Shown here one piece after another: positions 1 to 11,139 of a stretch of 64,000 nucleotides of DNA. The DNA comes from Jackrogersella multiformis (Eukaryota; Ascomycota; Sordariomycetes; Xylariales; Hypoxylaceae). Position 1 is the stretch's first letter. Each line of letters begins with the position of its first letter. Under the pieces are notes generated by a model. That model was not told where the DNA came from, ran no database searches, and was given only the letters and a program-made list of their open reading frames with translations. The stretch is from assembly GCA_902806575.1 (NCBI GenBank), contig CADCXD010000004.1:620001-684000 (forward strand). The letters are read 5' to 3'. A program made the position numbers and the translations under genes.

Positions 1-2322
1 CGGGCCGGTGACGTCGCTCGAGTCGACGCGGGCGGCCCAGGGGAGAGTTAGATATCCACCCCTGCCTACGGGCCCGGCTTGCGCGTTTTGCGTGTACTCC
101 TCGAGCTTATAGAGAAGCAGGGAGTGCGGGCCGTCGCCTAGAAACGCCTGCTGGTCCCACAGCGGCATGTACGCGATCGCGAACGGCGTGCCGGGCAGGT
201 CGGAGACGGTAAATACGACGTGCGCCATGCTGACGTCGGCGGGCAGCAGCGAAAGCCGGATAGTCTGGTCCCACTGCTCGCCGCGCTCCACGGCGAATGA
301 CCGCCACGTGCTCAGCGGCTCCGAATTCGAGGAAGGATATATGCAGTCTTCGATCCGCTCTCCCGACAGGCGCCGAACTTCGAAGGAGACCATGAGGTTG
401 CTGCCGTGCACGTTGCTCGAGATGTTAGTAGCGCTAGCTCCGAAGCGCGAGATCAGGTTCTGCCGAGCCAGGAAGGCCTCGGTGACGGTCACGTAGATGT
501 CGGACCTGGGCTTCGTCGGCGCGCCGGAGAATCCCATCTTGTTGGTCTTGCTGATGCCGGCGAGCAAGGTGGGAGTAGACTTGACGAGCGCGTCCGCGTC
601 GGGATTGTTGAAAGATTTCAGGTGGATCTGCAACCGCTCCGCCCTCCTCGACTTCTCGTAGTGGCCCGACTTGCTCTCTAGTAGATCGCGAACCAGGCCG
701 TCCCATCCTTCGGCGGTGTCGTACTTCTCGGTGGTGAACTTCGCGGACGGCGACCAGACCGTGACCACGTGCTCCGTCTCTTCGTTGTGCTTCATGACCG
801 AGTTCAGACCCAGCACGCCGATGCCCACCATCCTCTCCGCCAGCACCTGCGTCGGCGGCGGCCCGTCCATGGACGCGCGCTGCGCTCTCGAGCCGGCGGT
901 GCTCGGGGGAGCCCCCCCGTCCCTGCTCTCGAGCGTGTCCGTCCTAGGTCGCTCTTCGGGCTGCTCGGAGAGGGCGTCGAGCTTGGTTCCCCCTCTAGAA
1001 AATGCGGACCTCGTAGTCCCCCACATCAAGCTCCTCCTCGAAGCCTTATTGCCGCTGGAAGAAGGGGGTTTGTCTTTGGAGAACGGCGTGTTAGGTTGGC
1101 CGAACGATCCCGACCTCGATACCGGCTTGCCCGTGGCGATCTGCTGCGGCGAGCGGACCTTCACTATCAGGTACAGTTCCGAATCGGCGGACGGCCCGTC
1201 GCCGATGTCTGTGGAGGTCAGGTCGGTGAACAGGGTGCGCATCTGAGTATTCCTGGTCAGGTAGCCCATCGTGCCGCCGGACGGCACCTCGATCATGTAG
1301 CTTTCCGAGAGCGTGGTCAGGGTTCCCCCGACCGACTTGCTCACGAGGTACAGCACTAAGGTCGTGGGCTCGTTGGAGGAGCCGGCGAAGCTCCTGATGT
1401 CGACCATCAGGTGGTGCAGCGCGGACAGTTCGACGTGCGGCTGCGGGGGCTCGTCCAACAGGCTCATGACAGACTGCAGCTTCGTGATCTCCACGACGGA
1501 GTCGTCGCCAGTCAGAACCCTGCCCCTCTCGCTAGGGTCGCGCACGATAACCTCTCCTCCGCATAGCTTATTCCCCCTGACCAGGTCCCAGACCGTCTTC
1601 TCCCGCAGCGCGTTGTATTCGCGGGTCGTGAGCAGGTTGTGCAGGAACTGCCGTCTCGACAGGTCCAGAGTCTGGATCAGCTGGGATACCTTGTCGAGCT
1701 TCGCGTATTGCCTCGTCAGCAGGAGGTCGTGGAAGTTTGTCGAGTGCCACTCGCGAAGGCACGAGGCGATCTCGTCTATCAGAGGTTCCATGGTGGACGT
1801 GGGCGTCTCGTCGCCCAGCCTGAGCATCGGGACCGGCGCGGCTGGCCTGGGCGCGCCCGGCTCGCGTAGCCTCAGCTCGGGGATCCGAGCGACGGCGCCA
1901 TTCTGCTTATGCGGCCTGACTCCGTTCTCCCTATCTCTGGCGTACGATTTCCGAGTGCTAGGGGCCACCCCGCTCTTTCCGGAGTCGCTGCCGACCTGCT
2001 GCGCGTCGTCGTCGACTTGGTAGTTGCTGCTGTCGTCCGAGTTCTCATCTCCGTCGCCCAGCACCTCGCGGATCTCGACGCAGCTGCGCGGGAATATGCC
2101 GGAGAAGACGCGAGCCTCGAGGGGTTGGCCTTTGACGGAGGTCAGGCCGGCCAGGAGAGAAGGGGGCGCTAGCAGATATCCCCGTAGCCATTGGCCGTCG
2201 GACGTCTCCTCGATTATGTACAGGTCATCGCCGATCTCTAGCGGGAGCTCGTTCTCGTCCTTGGTCTCGAAGGGATAGGTCGCGATGGCGAAGGCGATAC
2301 GGGGCAGTGGTTGCCAGGGCAT
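1..2322 (-). CDS. DOCK-family guanine nucleotide exchange factor (Dck1-like), N-terminal part
   Basis: The frame is open from an ATG at 2322 to the window edge, giving 774 codons with no intron and no stop; the rest of the gene lies outside. Residues about 8-85 form an SH3 domain (AIATYPFETKDENELPLEIG, then GQWLRGYL and FPRSCVEI). A long alpha-helical linker follows with low-complexity Ser/Pro stretches. From about residue 604 the sequence PRSDIYVTVTEA begins the C2-like DHR-1 domain that binds phosphoinositides. The catalytic DHR-2 domain would lie further downstream. DOCK proteins act with ELMO partners as exchange factors for Rac/Rho5 GTPases at the cell cortex, affecting actin and polarised growth. 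The SH3 plus DHR-1 order is seen directly; the GTPase target is inferred from the family. The start is well placed, because the SH3 fold begins directly after it. Confidence 0.9.
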   Translation of the reverse strand, partial: MPWQPLPRIAFAIATYPFETKDENELPLEIGDDLYIIEETSDGQWLRGYLLAPPSLLAGLTSVKGQPLEARVFSGIFPRSCVEIREVLGDGDENSDDSSNYQVDDDAQQVGSDSGKSGVAPSTRKSYARDRENGVRPHKQNGAVARIPELRLREPGAPRPAAPVPMLRLGDETPTSTMEPLIDEIASCLREWHSTNFHDLLLTRQYAKLDKVSQLIQTLDLSRRQFLHNLLTTREYNALREKTVWDLVRGNKLCGGEVIVRDPSERGRVLTGDDSVVEITKLQSVMSLLDEPPQPHVELSALHHLMVDIRSFAGSSNEPTTLVLYLVSKSVGGTLTTLSESYMIEVPSGGTMGYLTRNTQMRTLFTDLTSTDIGDGPSADSELYLIVKVRSPQQIATGKPVSRSGSFGQPNTPFSKDKPPSSSGNKASRRSLMWGTTRSAFSRGGTKLDALSEQPEERPRTDTLESRDGGAPPSTAGSRAQRASMDGPPPTQVLAERMVGIGVLGLNSVMKHNEETEHVVTVWSPSAKFTTEKYDTAEGWDGLVRDLLESKSGHYEKSRRAERLQIHLKSFNNPDADALVKSTPTLLAGISKTNKMGFSGAPTKPRSDIYVTVTEAFLARQNLISRFGASATNISSNVHGSNLMVSFEVRRLSGERIEDCIYPSSNSEPLSTWRSFAVERGEQWDQTIRLSLLPADVSMAHVVFTVSDLPGTPFAIAYMPLWDQQAFLGDGPHSLLLYKLEEYTQNAQAGPVGRGGYLTLPWAARVDSSDVTGP

Positions 2323-2427
2323 TGGAGCGTTTGGTCGCACCGTAGCTGCGGGTCGGTCAACCGCATGAGGCGGCAGTCGAGATTTTATGATGCGGTCTAG
2401 CTTCCCACGCGGGTACGTACGGGCAGC

Positions 2428-2490
2428 GGGTGACGGACAGTGGGTGACGGTGACGGTGGCGGTGGCGGTGACGGTGACGGGTGACAGAGG
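2428..2490. repeat. GTGACG-type microsatellite upstream of the DOCK gene
   Basis: Imperfect tandem copies of GTGACG/GTGGCG lie about 105 bases upstream of the DOCK start codon, probably in its promoter or 5' leader. Confidence 0.7.
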
Positions 2491-2980
2491 GCGGGATGAA
2501 AATGATTTGTTCGCTTTTATTTTCCTCTTCTAAGATATCCCGTAGTAGCAGGTGACCAGGCGGGAGTTTGTTACCGATAGGTCTAAGAAACTAAGGAAGG
2601 TTGACGGCTTGACCGTTCTCTTCATAGGAACTTCTCGGTTGTTAATTTGAATTCGGATAGGGTCGTCGCTAGTCGTGACGTGGCTGGTATTAATCGGGGG
2701 TAGAGACTAAATTGCGTTCACGAGTTAGGGAAGAAGCATTAGAAAGATTGTTAGATGTTAGAAAAGATCAAAAGTCGATCGAAGAGGATGGGGTATCAAA
2801 GATCAAACAAATGAAAAAATAAAAAATTGGCTGGACGAAGGAAAGTAACTGTTCGGATAGTCGAAGTTTGAGAATTAGGACGAAGACCGGCAGAAGGTTA
2901 AAAAAGAGGGTATTCGCACACAATAGGGTAATGGGATTTATCTCTCGTATACGCAGTGAAGAACTTTGATAAGTAACTAG

Positions 2981-3093
2981 CGTAGGTAGGTACGTACGGA
3001 TTGCCAGGTAGGTACCTAGGTAGGTGCTAGGTAGGTACTAAGTACTAGGTACTCGTCAGTATGCTACGTACCTACCTAAAGGTACCTAGGTAG
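2981..3093. repeat. AGGTA/TACCT palindromic repeat cluster
   Basis: Serial GGTAGGTA steps alternate with TACCTAGGTA palindromes on both strands. This is one of the densest copies of a motif family that recurs throughout the intergenic DNA of this window. Confidence 0.75.
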
Positions 3094-3671
3094 ACAAAGT
3101 TTCCATTCGACAGGGGGGTTTCCTGGAGGTTCCTGAAGTTGCAACAAACAAAACCGAACGAACCATCATTCCATTATTCCATTATTATTCCACAATTATC
3201 CTCATTTACACCACAAGCCCCGCCCTAATTAGGTACTTACCTATTCAGGTACTTAGGTACCTAGTCACCTCCAAGGTACCGATCGAATGGCGTAGACATG
3301 CGCCAAACGACAAGTCTCAGTTAGATCATTAATGGAGGCCGCTAAAGAGAAATAAATAACGATAATAATAATTAGTGCGCCAGCCCCTGACGCCAATATA
3401 GTGGGAGCAAACAGAACCATGGTTTGCAGGCTGCTGCAGGATAATCGAGCGATTGAGGAAACAGCTTGAGACTGGGAACATTATCTAATTGGACAATTGA
3501 ATTTTGCACTGCATTCGGGATTCAGCCGTAAGATACCTTAGGTATATATGTACCTAAATACCTACCTACCCAGGTACCTAAGGTAAGTAATCTATACTAT
3601 ATTTCTGCGCCCTGTACGGACTATCTCCCTAAGTAACTAGGTCGCTTTATAGAAGATATGTACCTTGGTCC

Positions 3672-3703
3672 TTACCTAGGTAGGTACCTAGGTAGGTAGG
3701 TAA
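3672..3703. repeat. AGGTA/TACCT palindromic repeat
   Basis: The core TTACCTAGGTAGGTACCTAG is followed by (GTAG)n. It is perfectly self-complementary around the central CTAG and is a typical member of the intergenic motif family. Confidence 0.75.
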
Positions 3704-6593
3704 TAACGATACACTACATACCCCGTACACTATGATCGCATATAAGCACCGGTATATGAAATTGTAATATGGATTTGTGGCTTCCAACCGTGCATATCGA
3801 CTTTAACCTTAAGGTTACACTAGCAGACTAGCTAGGTATCTACGCAGGTACTTTGTATTTGGGAGATATTATAATCTAATAGGTCAATGCGCAAGTACTA
3901 ATTGTGAAACCCCACATGGCACAGATACATGTACATAGGTATCTATGTAATTAGCAGGCAGTCTAGCAGGCAGGAGGGGGATCGCCATTACAAATATGTA
4001 CATTACAGGTATTAATTCGCCAACTCGCCGCCGACTAACCTCTAAATAACCCACAGTTTCCCACAGTTTTCCACCTTGACATGTGCCAAACGTCTGTAGT
4101 ACCACCTTCTGCGCCTCTACATGCGAACTATCATTTAGACCTACAGACTTGGCAGCCACATGGAGAATTATTCACGATACATTCAAATTTCCAAGGATCC
4201 TACTACTATGTATGTCCTACATATGTATGTATACCTACATACCTAGGTAGGTACCAACAATCTTTTATTTTCTTGGTTTTTTCTTCCTTTCATCTTATGC
4301 TTATCCATCTCTTCCTTGCCTTGATCGCCCGCCCGCCCCCTTATCCCTCCCATCACCTCTGCATAATGATCGTTGACAACACTATCAAAGCATAATGTTA
4401 CAAACTATGAATAACCTACCTTAGGTACCTAGGCAGCTAGCTAGGTAGAGGCAGCTAGGTAGGTAATCGCCGACTTTATGTGACTTTATGTGACATCTCT
4501 CCTATTTTACCTTCGAGCTGAACACCTTCCACGTAATATGCTTCTCATCACTTATTATCAGAACACTTAAACGAGCGAATGACAGATCTCATCTCGAGCA
4601 TCATCCAAGGGATTTTTCCGCATTTCAGCTCTTGGGGCCAGTTTTCCAGCTGCATGTCGGTAATAGTTACTCTAACTACCTAATTACCTAGGTACCTACC
4701 TAAGGTAGGTATGGAAATAATCCGCAATAAGTGAGTAGCAATCATGACTGGCTATTCTAGCATCATCAGTCATCCAATTCTATTTAGCAAGGCTTCATAC
4801 TATGTTCGTATGTCTAACTCATTCTCTGACCTAGGTTTGTAGGTAGGCAGGTTTAAAGAATTATCCAAGCTGACAGGCCGAGAATCTGAAGATCCCTTAA
4901 GAGTGGTATCGGCGCAGGTCCGATTATGTCTTACCACAACTACATAATCGCAGGACCCGCACTCAAACATGATCGGCATCTCCATCATTCGCCTTTATTT
5001 AAGTTGCGTATCGTATCCGGGGCATTTTACTTATTATCTACTTAGGTGATTAGGTGCTTAAATGCTCAGGTAGGTAGATACAAGCTTACATTCCCGTACT
5101 TCGACATGTCAACGATGCAGTTCTGGCAGTGTAAAGCGCTTGTTGCCCCTTTTTTTCCTATTTCCTAGTTCCTATTTTTCCTAAAATGATATTATTTATC
5201 CGAATCTATCTAGAGCGGACATTAAACAGATCTTGCCATTATGAAGTTAGATTAATTCTTAATAACCTAACTAGGAGCTTTAAAGTCTTGGATGCTTTAA
5301 AGCCTTGGGCGAGGTACGTTTCGACCGACAGATACGCATAACAGAGTGACGCCTTGTCAAGTACTGATACAACCAAGAGTGTATAACCAACATCCAAGAG
5401 GCATCTAGGTTTTCTAGATGTGGCCGATAGGCTTTGCTAGGGCTTACGTGTGCCGATAGGTACATGATAATATGGGGAAAGATGACGGTGCCTATGCGTC
5501 TTACTGCAGCCCTGGAGGTGGCTCCAAATTCTCCAAATTCTCCTGCATTAGTGTCCTTAGGCATCGATCTCATGCCCTCTACTAGGTAGGTACCTAGGTA
5601 GGTATGTAGATTTAACATCCCCGGGCCATTAACAGGCAAAGGGGTCAAGATATCAAATAAGACGCTGTCATAGGTAACGCTGTCATAGGTATATACCTTA
5701 TTCGAACGCCCGTCATGACGTGGAATCACATCGACGACGAAGCCGAAAGGAGATCCTCGTACAACACATTCGTTATACTTCACGATGTATGTCCATGAAC
5801 CAAATCAGCCTCATAGCTACATATGTCCCTACCTACCTAGGTAGGTATGTAGGTAGCATATGATTCCTTCACAAACATATGATTACCACAAATATCATTA
5901 ATAACCGCAGTTGATATCACCAGTTCATAGAACCAGCTGAACATGATATATCGAAAAGCATCATCACTTAGCCACGATAAACTTAACCCTATTCTAGCAA
6001 CGGGATTCACTGGAACCAACTCGATCCTGTTTTTAATCCGAGATCGGGATTTACCTTCTTTCTAGGTTCTCTATACGGCGTGTCATGGCAGAAGCCTTAC
6101 CTAGGTACCAACCAACTCAATTCCGGAAACACAGTTCATCTCGACTACCTTGCAGGCTTAACCCATAACTCTAACCGTCCTAGATGGTATCATCGAGATG
6201 ATTTGCTTCGTTTCCGATGTTGTTGTGCGCATTAAAGTTCAGCATCTTCATCTAAGACGTACTCGACACTAGGTAGAGACAGAAACAAGAAACAACCTGG
6301 CAGTACGACGACGTCAAATGAACTATATGCAAACGAGAGACGACAAGTCCACAATCGAGCTTGTTATTCGGTAAATACTTCTGGCATAGACAACACGAGA
6401 GATAGCTCCCCTCGCAGAGCAAGTAATAAGCAAGTGACCTTGTACTATATTCCTGACCTCGTACAATATGCCATCATCCATCATCGCAACATGAAATTAG
6501 GTACAGAACAAGCGACCGTTAAAGAGGGTAGAAGTGCATCCATCCAACTGCGCATCAACAGTACGAAAGCAACATCTTAAATTTCCAAGGTTC

Positions 6594-8735
6594 TCACATC
6601 TCTCTCTCGACAGTGCCGCCTCTCCCGGTACTAGTAGAAGCGTAGCCCGAGTCCGATCCCTTGTCAAAAATTCCGCAGTCGACATAGCCCCCGAAGTCAA
6701 TTTGAAACGAGCTGTCGTCGAGGTCGTCAAACCCGCCGCTTAGGTTGGGCTCGAAGAAATATGAAAGATCCAACGTGTCATTGACTTCCTCGGCCGTCCC
6801 GCCAGATTGCTCCTTCGCGGCAGGGAAGCTAGGCGTGCGGGCCCTCGGAGTTGCAGCAGGAGTTGCCGATGGCGACCGATCGTCGTCCTTGAAGAACTTG
6901 GACAGGCCGTCTCGGACGATGTCGGGAAGGCATTTTAGCACCTCGAACTCTACTTTCTCGAACGACTTCTCAACCTTCTTTTGCACGAACTTAGGCAGCT
7001 CGTTCTCGATCCGCTTCCTGGCCTTTTTCCATTCCTCGAAGCTTTTGGAGAATCTCAGCAGGTCGTTGCTGTCGTAATCTTTCGACGTCGTTAGCACGTT
7101 CACGTCATCGGAACTCCTCGGTCGGCTTGCTTTACTTACATGGGGTTGGCATAGCGTTAAGGTTAGCTTTCGGGAAGAGAATCATGTAGATGTCTCTCCA
7201 CCTCTGTTCGTCAGTCATGCCGGGACAGTTCCTTTTTCTCACCTTCAGCTTCGTCTCCGTGGCTTCGTCGATGCCTTGCAGCGCCGGGACTTCTTCTAGC
7301 GTCTCGCAGAGCACCTCGGCTCGGAGATGGTCGGCTAGGTCCTTAGCATCGTCGAAGGGTTCGTTACATCTGGGGCAAGTGTGTTTTGGCAGCCGGTGCG
7401 CGCGGTACAGATGCTCCCTATCGGATTGTTATTATTATGACGGTGCGTTAGCATCTCGAAACACTTACTTCAAGCGATGAAGCGAGGTCCAACCTGGTCC
7501 CGCGCAGCTTCGGTGCTTGCCATGTGCTCTCGGGTCGTGTTTGTAAAAAGGACAGGCAAATTTCCGCTCGGACTCTATCTCCTTCTTAGCACGTTTACTG
7601 CCGCCTCTGTCCGGATCGCCCTCGTCGCCGCCGGCTGAAGAATTTTCTTGATCATCCCCGCCTAGTCGGCGCTTGGTTCGAGTCGAGCGGCTTGATTGGC
7701 CCTGTCCAGTATTATTGCTTCCGGCCTCTGCGCCCCCGGAGCAGCTGGAGGAATTGCCTGAAGCTTCAGATGCTTCATACGCATCTTTCGAATGTTAACA
7801 CTCTACGCAAAACCTCAACGCCTTTCATTCAGAAAAGATCAGGAATAGGGTAGCAGAATATGTGCTTTGTAACATACTATTGATATGTCAGCCTCTGCCG
7901 TAATGCAAAAATAACGATGCCGGTTCACGACACCGGGTTCTAAAGGAGCTGCTTTCTACTAACCAAGAGATGATCTCCAGTCTCTTATTAAACCACTGGT
8001 TAAACCTAGCCATCACAAGAGCGACAGCCTCTTGCTTCTTGATGGCTACGTATTGATCTGGTGTCAGTCCTCTCTGACCTTCCTGGTTAAGTTGGCAATG
8101 GCTGAGTCGTCGAGCAGCGCCTGCCTTCCTTTCGCTCTCCATAGGATCGGCTGATCTGCGCTGTTTCTGTGATGTATCCCCAGGCTTATACCCGTCGTTC
8201 TGTACGTTCGATTCTTCCTTGCATACGCTAAACTCGGCTAGGCATTGCCCGGAGCCTCTGCTGTTAGGTTCGGGTTCCTCGACGAGCGAGTCCGTAGCTT
8301 GCGCTTGGTCGGGATGGGCTACCGGCGTAGCTATCCCGCTCTGCTATGATAATGGTAAGAATGGTTTCATACTCGCTCTTGTGGGACCCTTACCAAGTCA
8401 CCGTCGCTTGTCGGTCCTAGTGTCTGTGGCTTAGTGATGGTGTTCCTAGATGGGGTCAATTTCTTGACCATGCTTCGCTTGATGCGATGCTGACTACGAG
8501 CTTGGACAATCCTCTCCCACTGGGCCACAAGCTTGGCCTTGGCCACGCTCCAAGTAGTCTCGGGGGAGTTGAAAGAGTTGATCTGGCAGTTGCGGACCAG
8601 TTGCAGCCGTGCTACAACAGGGCTATGAAAGGGGTCGCGCTGTTGATGGTGGTAGTTACAACGGTGACGATGAGAGATGGAGCTCACTTGGAATAGGTCG
8701 TGGGTAGTTAGTAGATCTCGAGGTCTTTGAAGCAT
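6594..8735 (-). CDS. Fungal C2H2-type domain protein of the FACPFYKH family
   Basis: This multi-exon gene matches a family common in Sordariomycetes. It has an alpha-helical N-terminal part (RLYRHLRDDFASYLGEML, later QWERIVQAR), a segment ending in VMARFNQWFNKRLEIISW, a low-complexity Ser/Gly linker with KRR clusters, and then the hallmark FACPFYKHDPRAHGKH. The zinc-finger core continues as C-x2-C (HTCPRCNEPFDD) and NCPGMTDEQRW. Predicted introns are 8687-8583, a GTAAGG intron near 8395, a 3' intron such as 7928-7785, 7468-7418 and 7139-7079. The last joins ATGCCAACCCCAT to ATTACGAC, giving the family motif PYYDS. The intron between the helical part and the linker is the least certain. An ATG at 8735 is the first usable start, but homology-like sequence begins about 23 codons earlier without an ATG. 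Function is unknown; nucleic-acid binding is a guess from the zinc finger. Confidence 0.7.
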
Positions 8736-9556
8736 TTCTCCTAAGTATGATGCGAAGTCATCACGCAGGTGACGATACAGACGTCGTTCATAAGCAGCAT
8801 TTATTAACAACCAGAAAGGTCAGGACGGGCTAAAGGAGGCAACAACGGGACTGGTAACAAAATGGCTTAATCGACCCCTATATTTTGAATATCTCGATGT
8901 GGTTATTTCTCAGAAAAGGAGAGTTGACCCCGACTCAAAAATCGGCGAATATTTATGCCTCGCCAGTTCTGCGCAACGGCGCAAAACGAAGTGGAGATAA
9001 TGCGCAAAGCTGACAGTTCCCCCCTAAGCCCCCTACCAATCACGCATGCAGTGACGTGCTTGATGCTGATTGCATAGAATACCCTCGGCCACGCAACGCG
9101 ATAGGACCTACCGGTATCGTGCATAACACGCCTCCGCGAGCTTCACACCCGAGGGCTCGATGTCGCGAACTCCCGGTTTGTGGGAGTACCTGGGGAGCAG
9201 CCCTTGTTGCGCTGAACGGTCTCGAGCCCAGCTGGCCCTCGTAGCAACTATAATGCTCGGAGGCGATCAAGTATGGGTCGTTAAAGGACCTCAATGTCGC
9301 TGTCGCGCTTCGGCGCGCGCTGTAATGACCATGTATAAAATAGCGACGCCGACCAGATCGATGTGGTGGAACTTCACGAATAACACCAAACTAGCATCAC
9401 CAGAGCAGCCATCAGTCTCTGTAGACCACTTACTCGAGACCATCTCATCTTGATCAATTGCCCAAGAAGTCGGAGCATCAGTGACTTTCTTGCCCAGCAT
9501 CTTCATATACATCCTTGCGTCGGATCGCCTAGCATAGGATAAGGCTAATAAGCACC

Positions 9557-9831
9557 ATGGCTCAGGCTACCGTCAAACCAGGCCAGGCATCTGTCAACCA
9601 GTAAGTACGAAGCTCTCGAAGGGATATGCTCCTTTGCTAATGCGATACAATAGACACCGGCGAGAGTCTTCGGAGATGATGAAAATCTACCTCGCCAGCC
9701 GCCCTAGCACGACGACAGATAGGCTCGTCCAGGGCAACATAGTATCTGATCAAGATATCAAGGACGGTCTGAAGCGCAAGGAAATGCAACTAGAGGCGTT
9801 AGTGAGGCAGGCCATGAGCAAGGGTTCTTAG
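9557..9831 (+). CDS. Small RPEL-like protein (73 residues)
   Basis: There are two exons, 9557-9600 and 9654-9831, separated by a 53-base intron with a GTAAGT donor, a TGCTAATG branch site and a TAG acceptor. The start context is CACCATGG. The protein begins MAQATVKPGQASVNQH and continues through RRESSEMMKIYLASRP into a basic, alpha-helical tail (KRKEMQLEALVRQAMSKGS). The segment RPSTTTDRLVQGNIV resembles one RPEL repeat (RPxxxEL followed by a hydrophobic IL/IV pair), the actin-binding motif of MRTF and phactr proteins and of small fungal RPEL proteins. The match is partial, since Arg-Leu replaces Glu-Leu. The splice pattern and codon use make this a real gene; the actin link is an inference. 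Confidence 0.68.
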
Positions 9832-11139
9832 TCGATTTAAACAAGAGTGCATGGTTTTAGATGCGCACGCCTATTATAAGATATAGGTAGGTGGAAGCGC
9901 AAATTTGGGGAAACAGGATATAATATACAGAAATCGAAAGACAGGACAGGGGAGAAGAAAGGTGGACGGGGATAGAGATGGAACGGTTAATAATTATATA
10001 TGTATCCCCTTCGGATCCCTAGATAAAAAAAGAAAAGATTTATTCTGGGTCCAAGCAAGCGTTCCACACCGCCCTTCTTTCTCGTCTACGAATCCATGTA
10101 TGCATCCGGATCCTCTGCTTCTTACTAATGCCATCAACCTACAACATAATTCGTGCATGGTGTGTCTCTACTAGCACAGGTATTCTTCGCAGCAAAGCAT
10201 CTAGCTTGCTAAACCAGATCAAGTCAAATAGTAGTTAGTGTACCAGTCGACACCATTTCCCGGCCCTCTACCTCCGTCTTCGTGTCCGGCCTCCCAGCCA
10301 ATAGGTTCGGAAGCCCCACGACGAGCGACGCGGACATTGGCGGAACCGAGCTTGCGAGCGCCTCGTCGGGCATCAATAGGAGCCACGGGGCCGGATCTGA
10401 TAATGAGTTTCTACTTGCTGTCGCGAGTGTCGAGCCTATCGATTCGGTGCCCCTTGGACCACTTGGACCAATGGCCGCATATGGTCCCGCACCGGTCCAC
10501 ACCTACGTCGAGCGTTCCGCCTTAGCGACATCTCGAGCGTGTACGTGCTTATTCGCAAATATGATAGGGCCATGGTTTATTATGGCCGTATTGGCATTCT
10601 TATTTACATTACCTAGGTAGATTTCTTTTGATGATAGAATTAGAGAAGTTCTGATATCTACATGCTGCTAAGGAGCTTATAATGCATGGCATCTCGGTTC
10701 AACTTAACAATTTACTATTCTAACTTCAAGGATAAGTATCACGAGAATATTAGGTACCTAACTAAAACATTACTCTTAAGTATTATGAATGTGCCTTATT
10801 GATTTGATTGACGAGCCATTTCGAAGCAATATCGATAACGTTAAGGATATATTCGACGGCAACTTTCATTTGCCTCCTGAACCATAGGCATAGGCATAAG
10901 CACTCTGCTCATATAATAAAGGCAGGCTCCTCGTGACTCTAATCCTTCCTCCAATCCTTCATTATAATACTAGGTAGCCATAGCACCCTTCCCCCAACCA
11001 TTCTAGACCAGCCATCAACAACAACAGCAGAGCACCGTCAGCCATGGACACATCCCTATAATCTCCGCAGCCGCGCCGCGTGCGCGTATAAAATTATTCC
11101 CCAGAACGCTCGTTACTTTACCAATTGACCAGGTCCGCG
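9832..11139. other. Intergenic, no supported gene
   Basis: Open frames around 10224-10620 on both strands start at GTG and overlap each other. One ends in a hydrophobic run, but nothing supports it. I see no other structure except AT-rich DNA near 10620-10980. Confidence 0.5.

Larger units (their letters stand above)
2491..6593. other. Gene-free AT-rich gap with AGGTA/TACCT repeats
   Basis: I see no credible gene here. Short open frames begin at non-ATG codons or translate the repeats themselves. The stretch is AT-rich and holds many copies of the palindrome TACCTAGGTA and its extensions, at 2981-3093, 3531-3590, 3672-3703, 4231-4256, 4413-4466, 4674-4710, 5582-5609 and 5828-5857. It would contain the 3' end of the C2H2 gene and the upstream region of the DOCK gene. 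Confidence 0.6.

Noticed and set aside
5280..5783. 167-codon minus-strand frame
   Set aside because: It starts at GTG and part of its translation is the AGGTA repeat; no family signature.
10224..10620. Overlapping open frames on both strands, one ending in a hydrophobic run
   Set aside because: Both begin at GTG, have no splice signals and no recognisable protein features; the openness follows from base composition.
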